From JBGLNJ01 sp964353405 (GTDB lineage: Bacteria > Chloroflexota > Anaerolineae > Fen-1058): a stretch of 11,933 bases of DNA. Made by a program: the position numbers and the translations under genes. The stretch spans positions 1 through 11,933 of the forward strand of contig CAYGWJ010000289.1 of assembly GCA_964353405.1 (NCBI GenBank). Direction: 5' to 3'. This document shows positions 1-7,858 of the stretch, one piece after another; position 1 is the first letter of the stretch, and each line of letters opens with the position of its first letter. The notes beneath the pieces were generated by a model, which was given only the letters and a program-made list of their open reading frames with translations, did no database searches and had not been told where the DNA came from.

Positions 1-3000
1 TACCGCGCCCGGACTGACATACAGGTTGTCCCACAGATGCGCGATGAACCGATTGACACCGTTGCCATTGGAACTGGGGATAGGTGTATTGCCATAACCC
101 AGATAGCGATCCTCGAAATAAACGGTCCCATTCGATGCAACAGCCAACGTACGGTAACTTGTCCCGTAAAAGCTGAACGCGAATGGCAATGGGAGCGGCC
201 AATAATAACCGTCGTTTACTCCGCTCAAAGCTGTCAGTGTGATGCCGCTGCCCCCGGCCGGCGGGGCGATCTCGATCCATGCGTAGGATGGGCCCCCCGG
301 CTCTTGTGAGTCCTTGTAGGTATAGCCGAACGGGTCAGGGCCGCCGCTCCTGAGCGGGGCAGGGCTTTGAGGAATGCTGTCGAGGCTGCGGGCCTTGTCC
401 TCCTGAACGACAACGGCGCTGCCCTGAACTTCCGAGGGAACGGGCGCCAAGCCATGCGGCTGTTCTTGCGACGCGACGACCCTGGCCTCACTGCCAGTGG
501 ACCTGTACGGGCTAATCACGATCGGCTGGAACCCCTTGTCGGCCTCAGCAAGTTGGAAAGTTGTCGCGGCAGCGCCCGTATTGGTCATGGTCAAGAACAC
601 CGTCTGGCTCACGCCCAGGTTGAGGTTGGCTTGCAAGCTAGTCGGGCTGACTTTGACGCACGGCGCGTTCAAGCGCAAGTCGAAATTCTGCGTCGTCGTC
701 TGCTGCGCGGTGACGTTGGCGCCCGTCACTGTCTGCATGATGTAGCCGGCGTGACTGGTCGTGACGGTCAACGGGCTGTTCGCCGCGTTCAGCCAGACCT
801 GGTACGTGCCACTGACGTTCGTGGTCAGCGTCCGCGTCAGGCCGCTGCCGCTCTGGACAAACACCGTCGCCTGGTCCAGCGGCGCGCCAGGTGCATCGCA
901 GTGCGCCAGGCCCGTCACCGTGCCTGTCAGCTTGCCATAGTCAGGTGGCACACTCACCGTCATCGTCACGGGGATAGCCGTGTTGGGATTGACCGGATCG
1001 TTGCTCTGGACATTCAACGTGGCATAGTACTGGCCCGGTAGCGTGATCTCTGGCACACCCGCGTCGAACCGGACGGAGATGGGCTGGCTCGACAACGCGG
1101 CCAGCGTGCCGCTGATGGGAGACTCGAAGAGCCAGGGGACATCAGGCGGCGGCGCCCGGAAATTGTCTATGCTGGTAAGAGTGTTATAGGCGGCCATGCC
1201 AACGCCTGTCCCTGTTGAGGCGGGCGCATTCATGCATACATACGTCTGATTAGGTTGGGCACCTCCGTTAATATTCGTAAACTCGATAGTTACCGTGTTA
1301 CCGGAACGGGTGACTCTCATATGCGCGGTGGTGAAGGGAGAACTGAGACTAAAGAACCCAAGTCCAAAGTCTCCGCCAGAACTGTTGTTGCCTAGGTAGC
1401 ACGCGCCGCGATCGAATTGAGAAGTGGTGCCGTTATTCTGAACTTTGATAAAGATGTTGTCCGACAAGGTGTTATAGTTCAGGACAGCCGCTGCATACTG
1501 TACACTAACTGTGCCATCGGCAATAACATCTATTTCAACCACATCGCTGGAGGCACCGTTATATGTTGCCAAGGCCGCACTGCTGCCTCGGGCGGCATTG
1601 CTAACAATGCTGAATGTGCCATTGCGGACTGTCCAGTTGGGTCCCAGGGGACCATCAGGACGATTGAAATCATCAAAGGCCAGCGCGCTGGGGCTGTTGA
1701 CGCTTGTTGGCTGGAGACTAGAGATGTTGTCGGCGGAGGGCCAGGCCGGTCTGTTTAAAAGGGTGGGGTCTCGGTCGCTCTGCTGGGGCACTGCCCAGTT
1801 AATAGCATTATGCCCCAGTCCCTGAATGCCAAACCCGCCGTCTTGCTCTTGCAACTGGAACGTCGCCGCCCTGGTGCCGGTGTTGGTCAGCGTGAGTGGC
1901 AGCGTGACGCTCATGCCCATGTTCAGGGTGACAGCTAGGCTCTTGGGGTTCGCGCTGACGCACGGCGCGTCTAGGCGCAAGGACAAGTTCTGCGTCGCCG
2001 TCTGCTGCGCGGTGACGTTGACGCCCGTCACGGTCTGCGTGAGGTAGCCGGCGTGACCGGTCGTGATGGTCAACGGACTGTTCGCCGTGGCCAGCCACAC
2101 CTGGTATGTGCCGCTGACGTTCGTGGTCAGCGTCCACGTCAGGCCGCTGCCACTTTGGACAAACACGCTGGCCTTGTCCAACGGTGTGCCAGGAGCATCG
2201 CAGTGCGCCAGGCCGGTGACCGTGCCGGTCAACTTGCCATAGTCAGGCGGCACGCTCACCGTCATCGTCACCGGGACGTTAGTCACGTTGTAGGGCGTGT
2301 CGTGCTTGATTCTCAACTGGGCATGGTACGTGCCCGGCAGCGTGACCTGTGGCACACCCGCGTCGAAGGTGATGACAATAGGCTGGTTCGCCAGCGAAGT
2401 GATGGTGCCTGATATCGGCGATTCGGACAGCCACGGCACATCGCCAGCAAAATCGATTTGGATACCATCAATCAGGTTGACCCACAACTCGACGCCATCC
2501 AACAAGTCATCCCCATCCAGGTCGGCGCTGTTCTGCACATCCAGAAAGCCCCTGAATACCGTGCGGCCATCGTTGCCCAGGATCAGAGCAGCCTGGTTGG
2601 GATCCGGTCCCGGCGTGGTGTAACCGGCCAGCGCCTGGAAACCGGATAATGGCTCCACGTGCTGACCATAAACCCTGGCACCGACGTCACTCGGCGAGGT
2701 GAATTGCGGCACATTCTCCGGGCTGGTAAAGATCAGATGACTGGGCCGCCACCAGTAGACCGGGTCAGGTGGGGTAGAATCGTCGCTCACAAACGTGAAG
2801 CCAAGCGTTGTCCATAGTGCGTTGCCGGGGTCGCTACTGACCTTCCAGGTGTGGAGTGCCAGTCTCCCGCCGCCTCTCACATAGTTGTTGAGCGCTGTCC
2901 ACGTCGAGGCTGGCGGCGTATAGTTGTCGTTGCCGAACAATACCAGGTCCCATGTCCCGCTGATCAAGTCAGTCTCAAAGCCGGCAAAGTCGCCGTTGTA

Positions 3001-6000
3001 GTGCGCGGTATAAGCCAGTCCCAGGCGTTGCAACGCGCGGTCGAGGAGGGTGTTTGGCGATGGATGCATCCAGTCGTCCGCATAGATCAGGATACGCTGC
3101 GCCGTCGGGCCGCCTGCCAGCGTCCAACGGTAAGCCGAGGGGTAAGCCAACGCCGTGTCGCCCCTGTTAGTGTCAAGCAGCACACCAGCTTCTGAGCGAT
3201 ATATCCACTCGTCATGCCCCTGGACTAGACTGAATGGCGCGACGCCGCGATCCTGCTCTTGTAACTCGAACGCCGCCGCCGCGCCACCACCATTGGTCAG
3301 TGTGAACGGCACGGTCCTGTTCAGGCCCATATCGAGCGCGGCTTGCAGGCCAAGCGGCGTGTACGAGAGCCGACCCGCAGGCAGATGCAAGTCTTGCTGG
3401 ACTGTGCTGCTCTGGACGACATTGGTTGTCGTGACCGCCGCCGTATAGCCGCCCCTCTTTGTGGCGGTGAAGACGTGCGCACCGCTTGGCGAAAACAAGG
3501 TGTAGAACGAATCGTCTACTGCCGGGTCAACCGTCGCCAGCGTGATGAAGGTGGAGCCACTGTCGTTGGTCACCTGCGTGCCAGCCAGCGGAGCGCTGGT
3601 GTTGGCATCGTAGGTGTTGCCGACGACCAATCCGCCCGCCTGCAAGTCGCAGGAGGTAGAAATGCTTACGTCGTCTACATACCAGCCGGGGTAGATGACC
3701 GAATAATCGGCGGTAAAGTGGAATCGCACGCGAAAGACGCTGACGGCATAAGACGAATCCAGCGCGACGCTGCGCAAGGCCCAAGCCATGTCAATGTTGC
3801 CGCTTACCGGGCCATAGACCAGATTCCAGGTGGAGCCGCCATTGTTGCTGACCTCGACGCTGGCAAAGTCACAACAGCCTTCGGTCTGAAGCCACTGCCA
3901 CCACTGCAGGGTAAGCGGTTGCCCCGTATAAGCGCTCAGATCAATGTTGGGCGAGGTCATATAGCCATTCTCATAGTTGTAATAGCTGCCGGACAGGTTC
4001 GTGGCCCACACGTTGACACCCGAGTGCGCCCTGCCAGGGCCGCTGGTCGGCGTGCCCCATGCCCAGGACGTCGTTCCGCTGGCAACATACCCGCCGTTGC
4101 TGGCCTCAAAATCCTGCAAATAGACACGGTTGAAACGGTAACCGGGCGCATCGCACGTCGCCGTGTTCGCGGTCAAGGCAATGTTCTCGGTGCGGTCGCT
4201 CGTGAGTGGGCCGACGGTGCGGCTAGTAGCGTTGTAGCCACCCACCCATGCCGTTATGTTGAAGGTGTAGGTGATGCCAGCCGCCAGAGTGATGCTGTAA
4301 AAGCCGCTCGCCGGGTTATTCCAGACCGGATCATACGGATAGCCGTCAACTTTGATGCGGGCATACAGGGGCCAGCCGGTGGCCACGTCTCTCACAGTGC
4401 CAGATACGACATAGGAGGGAGCTGGATCCAACTGAAGGTTCAATGTGGTGGTGCTGTCCCCGGTCACCTGGATGCCGGTAAGAATCTCTGGATAGTAACC
4501 ATAGCTTCCAGCAGTGACCGTATACGTGCCGCTGAAAACGTTCAGGGCATAGTTCCCCAGAGCGTTGGTCGTCGTGTGCCAGGTCAGAGTGGGATTCTTG
4601 CTTGCGCTAATGGGTGCTCCGGCGAGGGGGTTGCCGGAACTGCTGTCAGTCACGGTGCCCACCAGCTTGCCCGCTCTGCCAAAGAGCAAGGCAGACTGTA
4701 CCGCCGCCAGCGCGTTAATCGTGCCATAGCCCCAATCATTGTTGGGACCATTCGTATAGTCGCCGCCGCAGTTCGATCCGTTTTGACCCGTCAGCCGGAC
4801 GGCGGTGTCTTGTATGATCTGCACCGTTTCTGTCACCAGGCCGCGCAGGCCAGGGTTGGCACTCCACATCAGGCCGATCAAGGCGGTGGTGTGGGGGCCG
4901 GCCATGGAGGTGCCGCTCCAGGACGCGTACGAGTTGCCGGGCAGACTGGAGCAAACGTTCTCGCCAGGCGCCATAATGTCAGGAAAGTAATCTGGCGGGC
5001 TGGGATAGAGATCCGACGGGCCTCGGCTGCTAAACCCTGTGATCGTGCCCGGCAAAACGCCGCTCGAGTGTCTCACCGAGCCAGTGGTAAGCGATTGGCG
5101 ATAGTCGCCGGGCGATCCCAGGGTGGCGCAACTTGGGCCCGAGTTGCCGGCCGAGGCCTCGACCACGATGCCGGCCGCCTGTAACGCGGCGATCTCGTCC
5201 TCAAACTCGGGAACATTGCCTCCCCCGTAGCCCCACGAGTTGTTGATCGCATCGGGAGCCAGGTCGGGGCGAGGGTTAGCGCCGGCCAAATCCCAGGGCG
5301 CCAGGTCCCACTGGAAGCATGTGGTGAAAGTGGCATCGTCGCCGCTCCCGCTGTCGGTCATGTTCTTGCAGTGGATCGTCTTGGCCCCAGGGGCTGCGCC
5401 GATCTGGTAACCGCTGCCGTCGTCGCCGACCATCGTGCCGGTCGTATGCGTTCCATGGCCATAGCCATCAAACGGGTTGCTGGGATAGGTGTTGGTCGCG
5501 TCCCACCAGTTGTAGTTGTGATCCCACAAGGAGCAAGCAGGCGGGTTGAGACAACCACGGTAGTGGCGGGCGATAGCCGGGTGGGTTTCGTCCAATCCAG
5601 TGTCGTTGCCGGCCAGAACGGTGTCCTGGCCGGTATAGCCCAGGGCCCAGACGGCGTCGGCGTTGATAAAAGTGATGTTGGGCCCGACTCCTGGTGTGCA
5701 GAAAGGCGGAGGAGGCCGCGTGGGAGTTGGCGTGGGAGTTAGCGTGGGAGTTGGCGTGCGACTTTGTGTTGCAGTTGGCGGGGGAGGTGGCGGCCAAGTT
5801 GGCGTGCCGGTCGGCGTCGCTGTTGGCTTGCGAGTCGGCGTCGGAGTCGTTGGGAGCATCCAGCTGCCCGTAGCAGATGTTGGTGTTGCGGTCGCAGTTG
5901 GCGTGCGAGTTGCCGTCATCATCGGTATCGCCGTAGACGTTGGCATTGCAGTGGGTGACGGGGTAAGAGTTGCAGTCGCAGTTGGTACCGGTGCTGGCGT

Positions 6001-6651
6001 ATCGGTAATCTGGGCTGGAGGATTAGAGTTGACGAACGGTTTCTCGAGTTGGAATGCGTGGTTGGCGGTGATTTTGGCTACATCCGGGCGGGCCGCAATG
6101 CTCAACAGAGCCGTTTGGTTTCCGCCGCGGACCAGAATCTTGTTAGCGATATAGAAAGACTCGTAGCGTATGCCCTGCTGGTCAAGAGAGGCGCGCAGGT
6201 TTTTCTGGGCGCGTTCGGCTGTCGAGCGCAAGATTCCAAAGACAAAACGCCCTTTCTCTTCTTTGGTTCCGAGTTGGTAGGCCGGACTCAGGTCTGCTTT
6301 CTCGGCCATCCAAATGATAAAGTCGGTCTGACCTGCAACTGCCAGTTCGTTCAGAACCAAGGGCTCGACCTTGCTTGGCGGATCACCCTGGCTGATGACC
6401 GAAGCAGGCTTGTCGTCGGTTGGCACAGGCTGGGCTAATAGCGGTGCTTCTTGCGGAATGTAGGTGGCCTTGACGCCCCAGCGCGAGTCATCACCGACAG
6501 CGGCTTTGATATCGGGAGCGGTGTTGCCCATACTCGTGGATAAGAGTGTGGGCTGGAAATCAACACGCGAGGAAACGGGTAAAGCTGAGACGGAAACGGT
6601 GGTCAGGATGAGGGTAAACACGACAGCAAGATTGAACAGTGTGCGGAACAT
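1..6651 (-). CDS. Giant secreted S8 subtilisin-like peptidase, bacillopeptidase F type, modular (C-terminus beyond window)
   Basis: One frame stays open from the ATG at 6651 to base 1 (2217 codons, no stop seen), with a strong AAGGAGG 4 nt upstream. Order by residue: signal peptide 1-23 (cleavage likely after VSVSA); I9-like prodomain about 110-205; Pro/Thr linker 207-317; S8 catalytic domain 318-655 with Asp350 (NDTG), His399 (GHGTHTTG), Asn503 (SAGNSGP) and Ser582 (SGTSMAGPH). Then carboxypeptidase-regulatory-like domains at about 660-742, 743-828 and 1001-1093; a MAM/choice-of-anchor-J-like domain 830-997; an Ig/ASH-like module 1094-1145; a Rossmann, glutamine-amidotransferase-like domain about 1173-1370; a DxDGDxxxD calcium-type motif near 1376; and duplicated modules at 1404-1607 and 1837-2041 flanking a LamG-like jellyroll (about 1655-1835). 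The last part, from about 2109, is a beta-rich module. All catalytic residues are present, so it is probably an active extracellular protease; the substrate is unknown. The cell anchor, if any, lies outside the window. Module names are by eye and less certain than the peptidase call. Confidence 0.95.
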   Translation of the reverse strand, partial: MFRTLFNLAVVFTLILTTVSVSALPVSSRVDFQPTLLSTSMGNTAPDIKAAVGDDSRWGVKATYIPQEAPLLAQPVPTDDKPASVISQGDPPSKVEPLVLNELAVAGQTDFIIWMAEKADLSPAYQLGTKEEKGRFVFGILRSTAERAQKNLRASLDQQGIRYESFYIANKILVRGGNQTALLSIAARPDVAKITANHAFQLEKPFVNSNPPAQITDTPAPVPTATATLTPSPTAMPTSTAIPMMTATRTPTATATPTSATGSWMLPTTPTPTRKPTATPTGTPTWPPPPPPTATQSRTPTPTLTPTPTPTRPPPPFCTPGVGPNITFINADAVWALGYTGQDTVLAGNDTGLDETHPAIARHYRGCLNPPACSLWDHNYNWWDATNTYPSNPFDGYGHGTHTTGTMVGDDGSGYQIGAAPGAKTIHCKNMTDSGSGDDATFTTCFQWDLAPWDLAGANPRPDLAPDAINNSWGYGGGNVPEFEDEIAALQAAGIVVEASAGNSGPSCATLGSPGDYRQSLTTGSVRHSSGVLPGTITGFSSRGPSDLYPSPPDYFPDIMAPGENVCSSLPGNSYASWSGTSMAGPHTTALIGLMWSANPGLRGLVTETVQIIQDTAVRLTGQNGSNCGGDYTNGPNNDWGYGTINALAAVQSALLFGRAGKLVGTVTDSSSGNPLAGAPISASKNPTLTWHTTTNALGNYALNVFSGTYTVTAGSYGYYPEILTGIQVTGDSTTTLNLQLDPAPSYVVSGTVRDVATGWPLYARIKVDGYPYDPVWNNPASGFYSITLAAGITYTFNITAWVGGYNATSRTVGPLTSDRTENIALTANTATCDAPGYRFNRVYLQDFEASNGGYVASGTTSWAWGTPTSGPGRAHSGVNVWATNLSGSYYNYENGYMTSPNIDLSAYTGQPLTLQWWQWLQTEGCCDFASVEVSNNGGSTWNLVYGPVSGNIDMAWALRSVALDSSYAVSVFRVRFHFTADYSVIYPGWYVDDVSISTSCDLQAGGLVVGNTYDANTSAPLAGTQVTNDSGSTFITLATVDPAVDDSFYTLFSPSGAHVFTATKRGGYTAAVTTTNVVQSSTVQQDLHLPAGRLSYTPLGLQAALDMGLNRTVPFTLTNGGGAAAAFELQEQDRGVAPFSLVQGHDEWIYRSEAGVLLDTNRGDTALAYPSAYRWTLAGGPTAQRILIYADDWMHPSPNTLLDRALQRLGLAYTAHYNGDFAGFETDLISGTWDLVLFGNDNYTPPASTWTALNNYVRGGGRLALHTWKVSSDPGNALWTTLGFTFVSDDSTPPDPVYWWRPSHLIFTSPENVPQFTSPSDVGARVYGQHVEPLSGFQALAGYTTPGPDPNQAALILGNDGRTVFRGFLDVQNSADLDGDDLLDGVELWVNLIDGIQIDFAGDVPWLSESPISGTITSLANQPIVITFDAGVPQVTLPGTYHAQLRIKHDTPYNVTNVPVTMTVSVPPDYGKLTGTVTGLAHCDAPGTPLDKASVFVQSGSGLTWTLTTNVSGTYQVWLATANSPLTITTGHAGYLTQTVTGVNVTAQQTATQNLSLRLDAPCVSANPKSLAVTLNMGMSVTLPLTLTNTGTRAATFQLQEQDGGFGIQGLGHNAINWAVPQQSDRDPTLLNRPAWPSADNISSLQPTSVNSPSALAFDDFNRPDGPLGPNWTVRNGTFSIVSNAARGSSAALATYNGASSDVVEIDVIADGTVSVQYAAAVLNYNTLSDNIFIKVQNNGTTSQFDRGACYLGNNSSGGDFGLGFFSLSSPFTTAHMRVTRSGNTVTIEFTNINGGAQPNQTYVCMNAPASTGTGVGMAAYNTLTSIDNFRAPPPDVPWLFESPISGTLAALSSQPISVRFDAGVPEITLPGQYYATLNVQSNDPVNPNTAIPVTMTVSVPPDYGKLTGTVTGLAHCDAPGAPLDQATVFVQSGSGLTRTLTTNVSGTYQVWLNAANSPLTVTTSHAGYIMQTVTGANVTAQQTTTQNFDLRLNAPCVKVSPTSLQANLNLGVSQTVFLTMTNTGAAATTFQLAEADKGFQPIVISPYRSTGSEARVVASQEQPHGLAPVPSEVQGSAVVVQEDKARSLDSIPQSPAPLRSGGPDPFGYTYKDSQEPGGPSYAWIEIAPPAGGSGITLTALSGVNDGYYWPLPLPFAFSFYGTSYRTLAVASNGTVYFEDRYLGYGNTPIPSSNGNGVNRFIAHLWDNLYVSPGAV
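528..1143 (-). repeat. Intragenic repeat copy B (C-terminal copy in the protein)
   Basis: Encodes residues 1837-2041 and is the partner of copy A at 1830-2442. It shares DVPWLFESPISG, VPPDYGKLTGTVTGLAHCDAPG, VFVQSGSGLT and NVTAQQTTTQN. The final Ig/ASH-like part is also present as a third, more diverged copy at about 3235-3372 (residues 1094-1139). Confidence 0.9.
1830..2442 (-). repeat. Intragenic repeat copy A (N-terminal copy in the protein)
   Basis: Encodes residues 1404-1607, from DVPWLSESPISG through VPPDYGKLTGTVTGLAHCDAPG to FQLQEQDGGF. It matches copy B at 528-1143 over its whole length at an offset of 1299-1302 bp, with one codon of indel. The middle part (about 1984-2272) is visibly very similar at the DNA level, not only in protein. 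Each copy holds a beta-sandwich segment, a carboxypeptidase-regulatory-like domain and an Ig/ASH-like module ending in (L/M)TNTGxxAxTFQL. Confidence 0.9.
5700..6030 (-). repeat. Low-complexity Pro/Thr linker-coding tract with a 12-bp tandem repeat
   Basis: These bases encode residues of about 207-317 of the peptidase, almost all Pro, Thr, Ala and Ser, with a run of six prolines and repeated TPTP. At 5718-5753 the DNA is three near-identical 12-bp units (gcgtgggagtt plus g or a), with a degenerate fourth unit to 5765. Because the unit is a multiple of three, copy changes keep the frame. The tract separates the I9-like prodomain from the catalytic domain, where it would act as an extended, probably glycosylated spacer. 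Other frames of this tract give fake Gly/Val-rich or Ser/His-rich peptides. Confidence 0.8.
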
Positions 6652-6655
6652 GTTT

Positions 6656-6662
6656 CCTCCTT
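6656..6662 (-). promoter_or_regulatory. Ribosome binding site of the S8 peptidase gene
   Basis: The minus strand reads AAGGAGG, then AAAC, then ATG. This near-perfect Shine-Dalgarno fixes the start at 6651, which is followed at once by a typical signal peptide. Confidence 0.85.
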
Positions 6663-6749
6663 GTTGCGATGCAAGCCGTCTTGGGAAGCGGGATCGCCAA
6701 GACCATCGGATGCGAGGTCAGCGCCTCGTACACAGTGCTGTAACTATAG

Positions 6750-6777
6750 ATTCTACTCCCACAGCCCTGCATCGAAA
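6750..6777 (-). promoter_or_regulatory. Weak candidate promoter for the S8 peptidase gene
   Basis: The minus strand has TAGAAT (6750-6755) preceded at 16 bp by TTTCGA (6772-6777). The -10 is fair and the -35 poor, so this is only a suggestion. An overlapping TATAGT (6744-6749) is an alternative -10. Confidence 0.2.
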
Positions 6778-6877
6778 CCCACGATTGAATGACGATTTGG
6801 ACAATCTGAAGCCGATTGGAGTGGAAAAGTTAGGATTGGGTTAGAGCCCACGGCTTTCTCATAAAAAGACGACAAAA

Positions 6878-6907
6878 AAGCCCCCGGCTTGAAAAAGCCG
6901 GGGGCTT
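6878..6907 (-). terminator. Rho-independent terminator of the Fe-S/PAC2 operon
   Basis: A perfect 13-bp stem (6878-6890 with 6895-6907, core GCCCCCGGC) closes a 4-nt loop. Read on the minus strand it is followed by a T-rich run (six T, then GTCGTC, then five T). It begins 12 nt after the PAC2 stop codon. On the plus strand there is no T tract, so it acts in the minus direction only. Confidence 0.95.
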
Positions 6908-6919
6908 GCCAGTACTGGC

Positions 6920-7825
6920 CTAGTCCTTCAAAACATCACCCAACGCCTGTTCCCAAATGTCGTCCAGCGGCATATAGGGCGTTTCGGTAAATTCCTCCGC
7001 AACTTTATCCATATAGGTTTTTACCTGCGGGTATTTGCGCGCGAGCTCGCCGAGCTTGTCCTCCATCGTCATGGTGAGTTCGGCGCTTTGCTTTTCCAAT
7101 CCAGCAAGATCGAGCCGCAGGCCAAACATGCGGTTGAACCTTCGCATCAGCTCGTGCCACGCCCGCAAGTCAGTTTCGATGCCGATGCCTTGAAGTTGCT
7201 CCGAGATGTCCGAAAAGTCATAAGCTGGAACAAAGGCATAGAAGGAAAGATACTCGATGCCCCGCTGCTCGGCCTGGGCGGCCAGGTAGGTGCCGATGCT
7301 GACTCCGCCTTCGTAATTGGAAAACTTGACGGCATACTTGCCCAGCTCCTCTTTCATTCCGCGCAGGCTGTAGCTGCAGGAAACGTCCCGGTCCTTGTTA
7401 TACGGCACCGCGCCATACACTCCCCCGACGGAGGCGATGCGTTTCACACCTAGAGCATGCGCGGCGTCAAAGAAAGCTTCTGCGTATCCTTCCACATTCA
7501 GGTGTGGCTCTTCGCCCAGAAAAATGACCAGACCCTTTTGAGCGTTGCTGGTGTAAAAGAACTCGTTCTTTCTGACCGTTAGTTCTTTGCGATAGCCTTC
7601 TTCAAGCTTGATCTCGGGCCGCAAAAAGTGGTGCATGCCGGGAACCTGAAACATGTAGAACCCGTATGGCTTGATCTCGCCGATTTTCCTTGCGCCGGTC
7701 AGGCTGATGAGGTAGCGCGGCAGGCCGGAAGAAACGGTTCCCGCATCTGCCCATTGATGCCAGCCGGCAAGCATAAACTTTTCTTCAGCCACAGGTTTTT
7801 CCGAGAGCTTGACCCAATCATCCAT
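6920..7825 (-). CDS. PAC2 family protein (proteasome-assembly-chaperone-2-like fold)
   Basis: 301 residues, matching the PAC2 superfamily (PF09754) by pattern: an early GWHQWADAGTVSSG (21-34), a central GEEPHLNVEGY (104-114), GVKRIASVGGVYGAVPYNKDR (126-146, trimmed here to key residues G134, G135, P141) and a GGVSIGTYLAAQAEQRGIE segment (173-191). The C-terminal part (about 216-301) is helical and charged. Archaeal and bacterial PAC2 proteins share their fold with eukaryotic proteasome chaperones, but their molecular role is mostly unknown. An in-frame GTG at 7840 would add five residues, but it sits inside the Shine-Dalgarno of the ATG at 7825, so the ATG is preferred. It is the second gene of an operon, 33 nt after the Fe-S gene, and is followed by a terminator. 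It is cytoplasmic: no signal peptide or membrane segment. Confidence 0.9.
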   Translation of the reverse strand: MDDWVKLSEKPVAEEKFMLAGWHQWADAGTVSSGLPRYLISLTGARKIGEIKPYGFYMFQVPGMHHFLRPEIKLEEGYRKELTVRKNEFFYTSNAQKGLVIFLGEEPHLNVEGYAEAFFDAAHALGVKRIASVGGVYGAVPYNKDRDVSCSYSLRGMKEELGKYAVKFSNYEGGVSIGTYLAAQAEQRGIEYLSFYAFVPAYDFSDISEQLQGIGIETDLRAWHELMRRFNRMFGLRLDLAGLEKQSAELTMTMEDKLGELARKYPQVKTYMDKVAEEFTETPYMPLDDIWEQALGDVLKD

Positions 7826-7832
7826 TGTATCC

Positions 7833-7838
7833 ACCTCC
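7833..7838 (-). promoter_or_regulatory. Ribosome binding site deciding the PAC2 start
   Basis: GGAGGT on the minus strand stands 7 nt before the ATG at 7825. It overlaps the alternative GTG start at 7840, which itself has no such motif upstream. Confidence 0.8.
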
Positions 7839-7858
7839 ACCCTCAGCGTATACCATCC

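Larger units (their letters stand above)
6652..6877. other. Intergenic region upstream of the S8 peptidase gene
   Basis: No gene is supported here. It must hold the peptidase promoter, because a strong terminator (6878-6907) isolates the gene from the operon upstream. Besides the weak promoter candidate, it contains a 7-bp inverted repeat, GTCTTGG at 6678-6684 and CCAAGAC at 6697-6703 with a 12-nt spacer. This lies 27 nt before the start codon and could be an RNA hairpin or an operator. A short ORF antisense to this stretch has no ribosome binding site and no recognisable protein. Confidence 0.5.

Noticed and set aside
367..1041. 224-codon plus-strand frame over the internal repeat, with a similar frame at 2053-2412
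   Set aside because: The two resemble each other only because they lie antisense to the duplicated peptidase module. No start signal or domain is present.
3343..5184. 613-codon open frame on the plus strand
   Set aside because: It is antisense to the S8 peptidase, whose frame carries the signal peptide, catalytic motifs and repeated domains. Its own protein has no recognisable domain and no ribosome binding site; GC-rich codon use keeps the antisense frame open.
5663..6154. Gly/Val-rich plus-strand frame that could be taken for a repeat or PE-PGRS-like protein
   Set aside because: It is the antisense of the Pro/Thr linker of the peptidase; the low complexity comes from that tract.
1..6651. 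A frameshift or split of the left half into several genes
   Set aside because: Frame checks at the catalytic residues (5604, 5457, 5145, 4908), at 2442, 2040, 1860, 1143, 720 and 558, and at base 1 all agree with the ATG at 6651, and the translation makes sense throughout.
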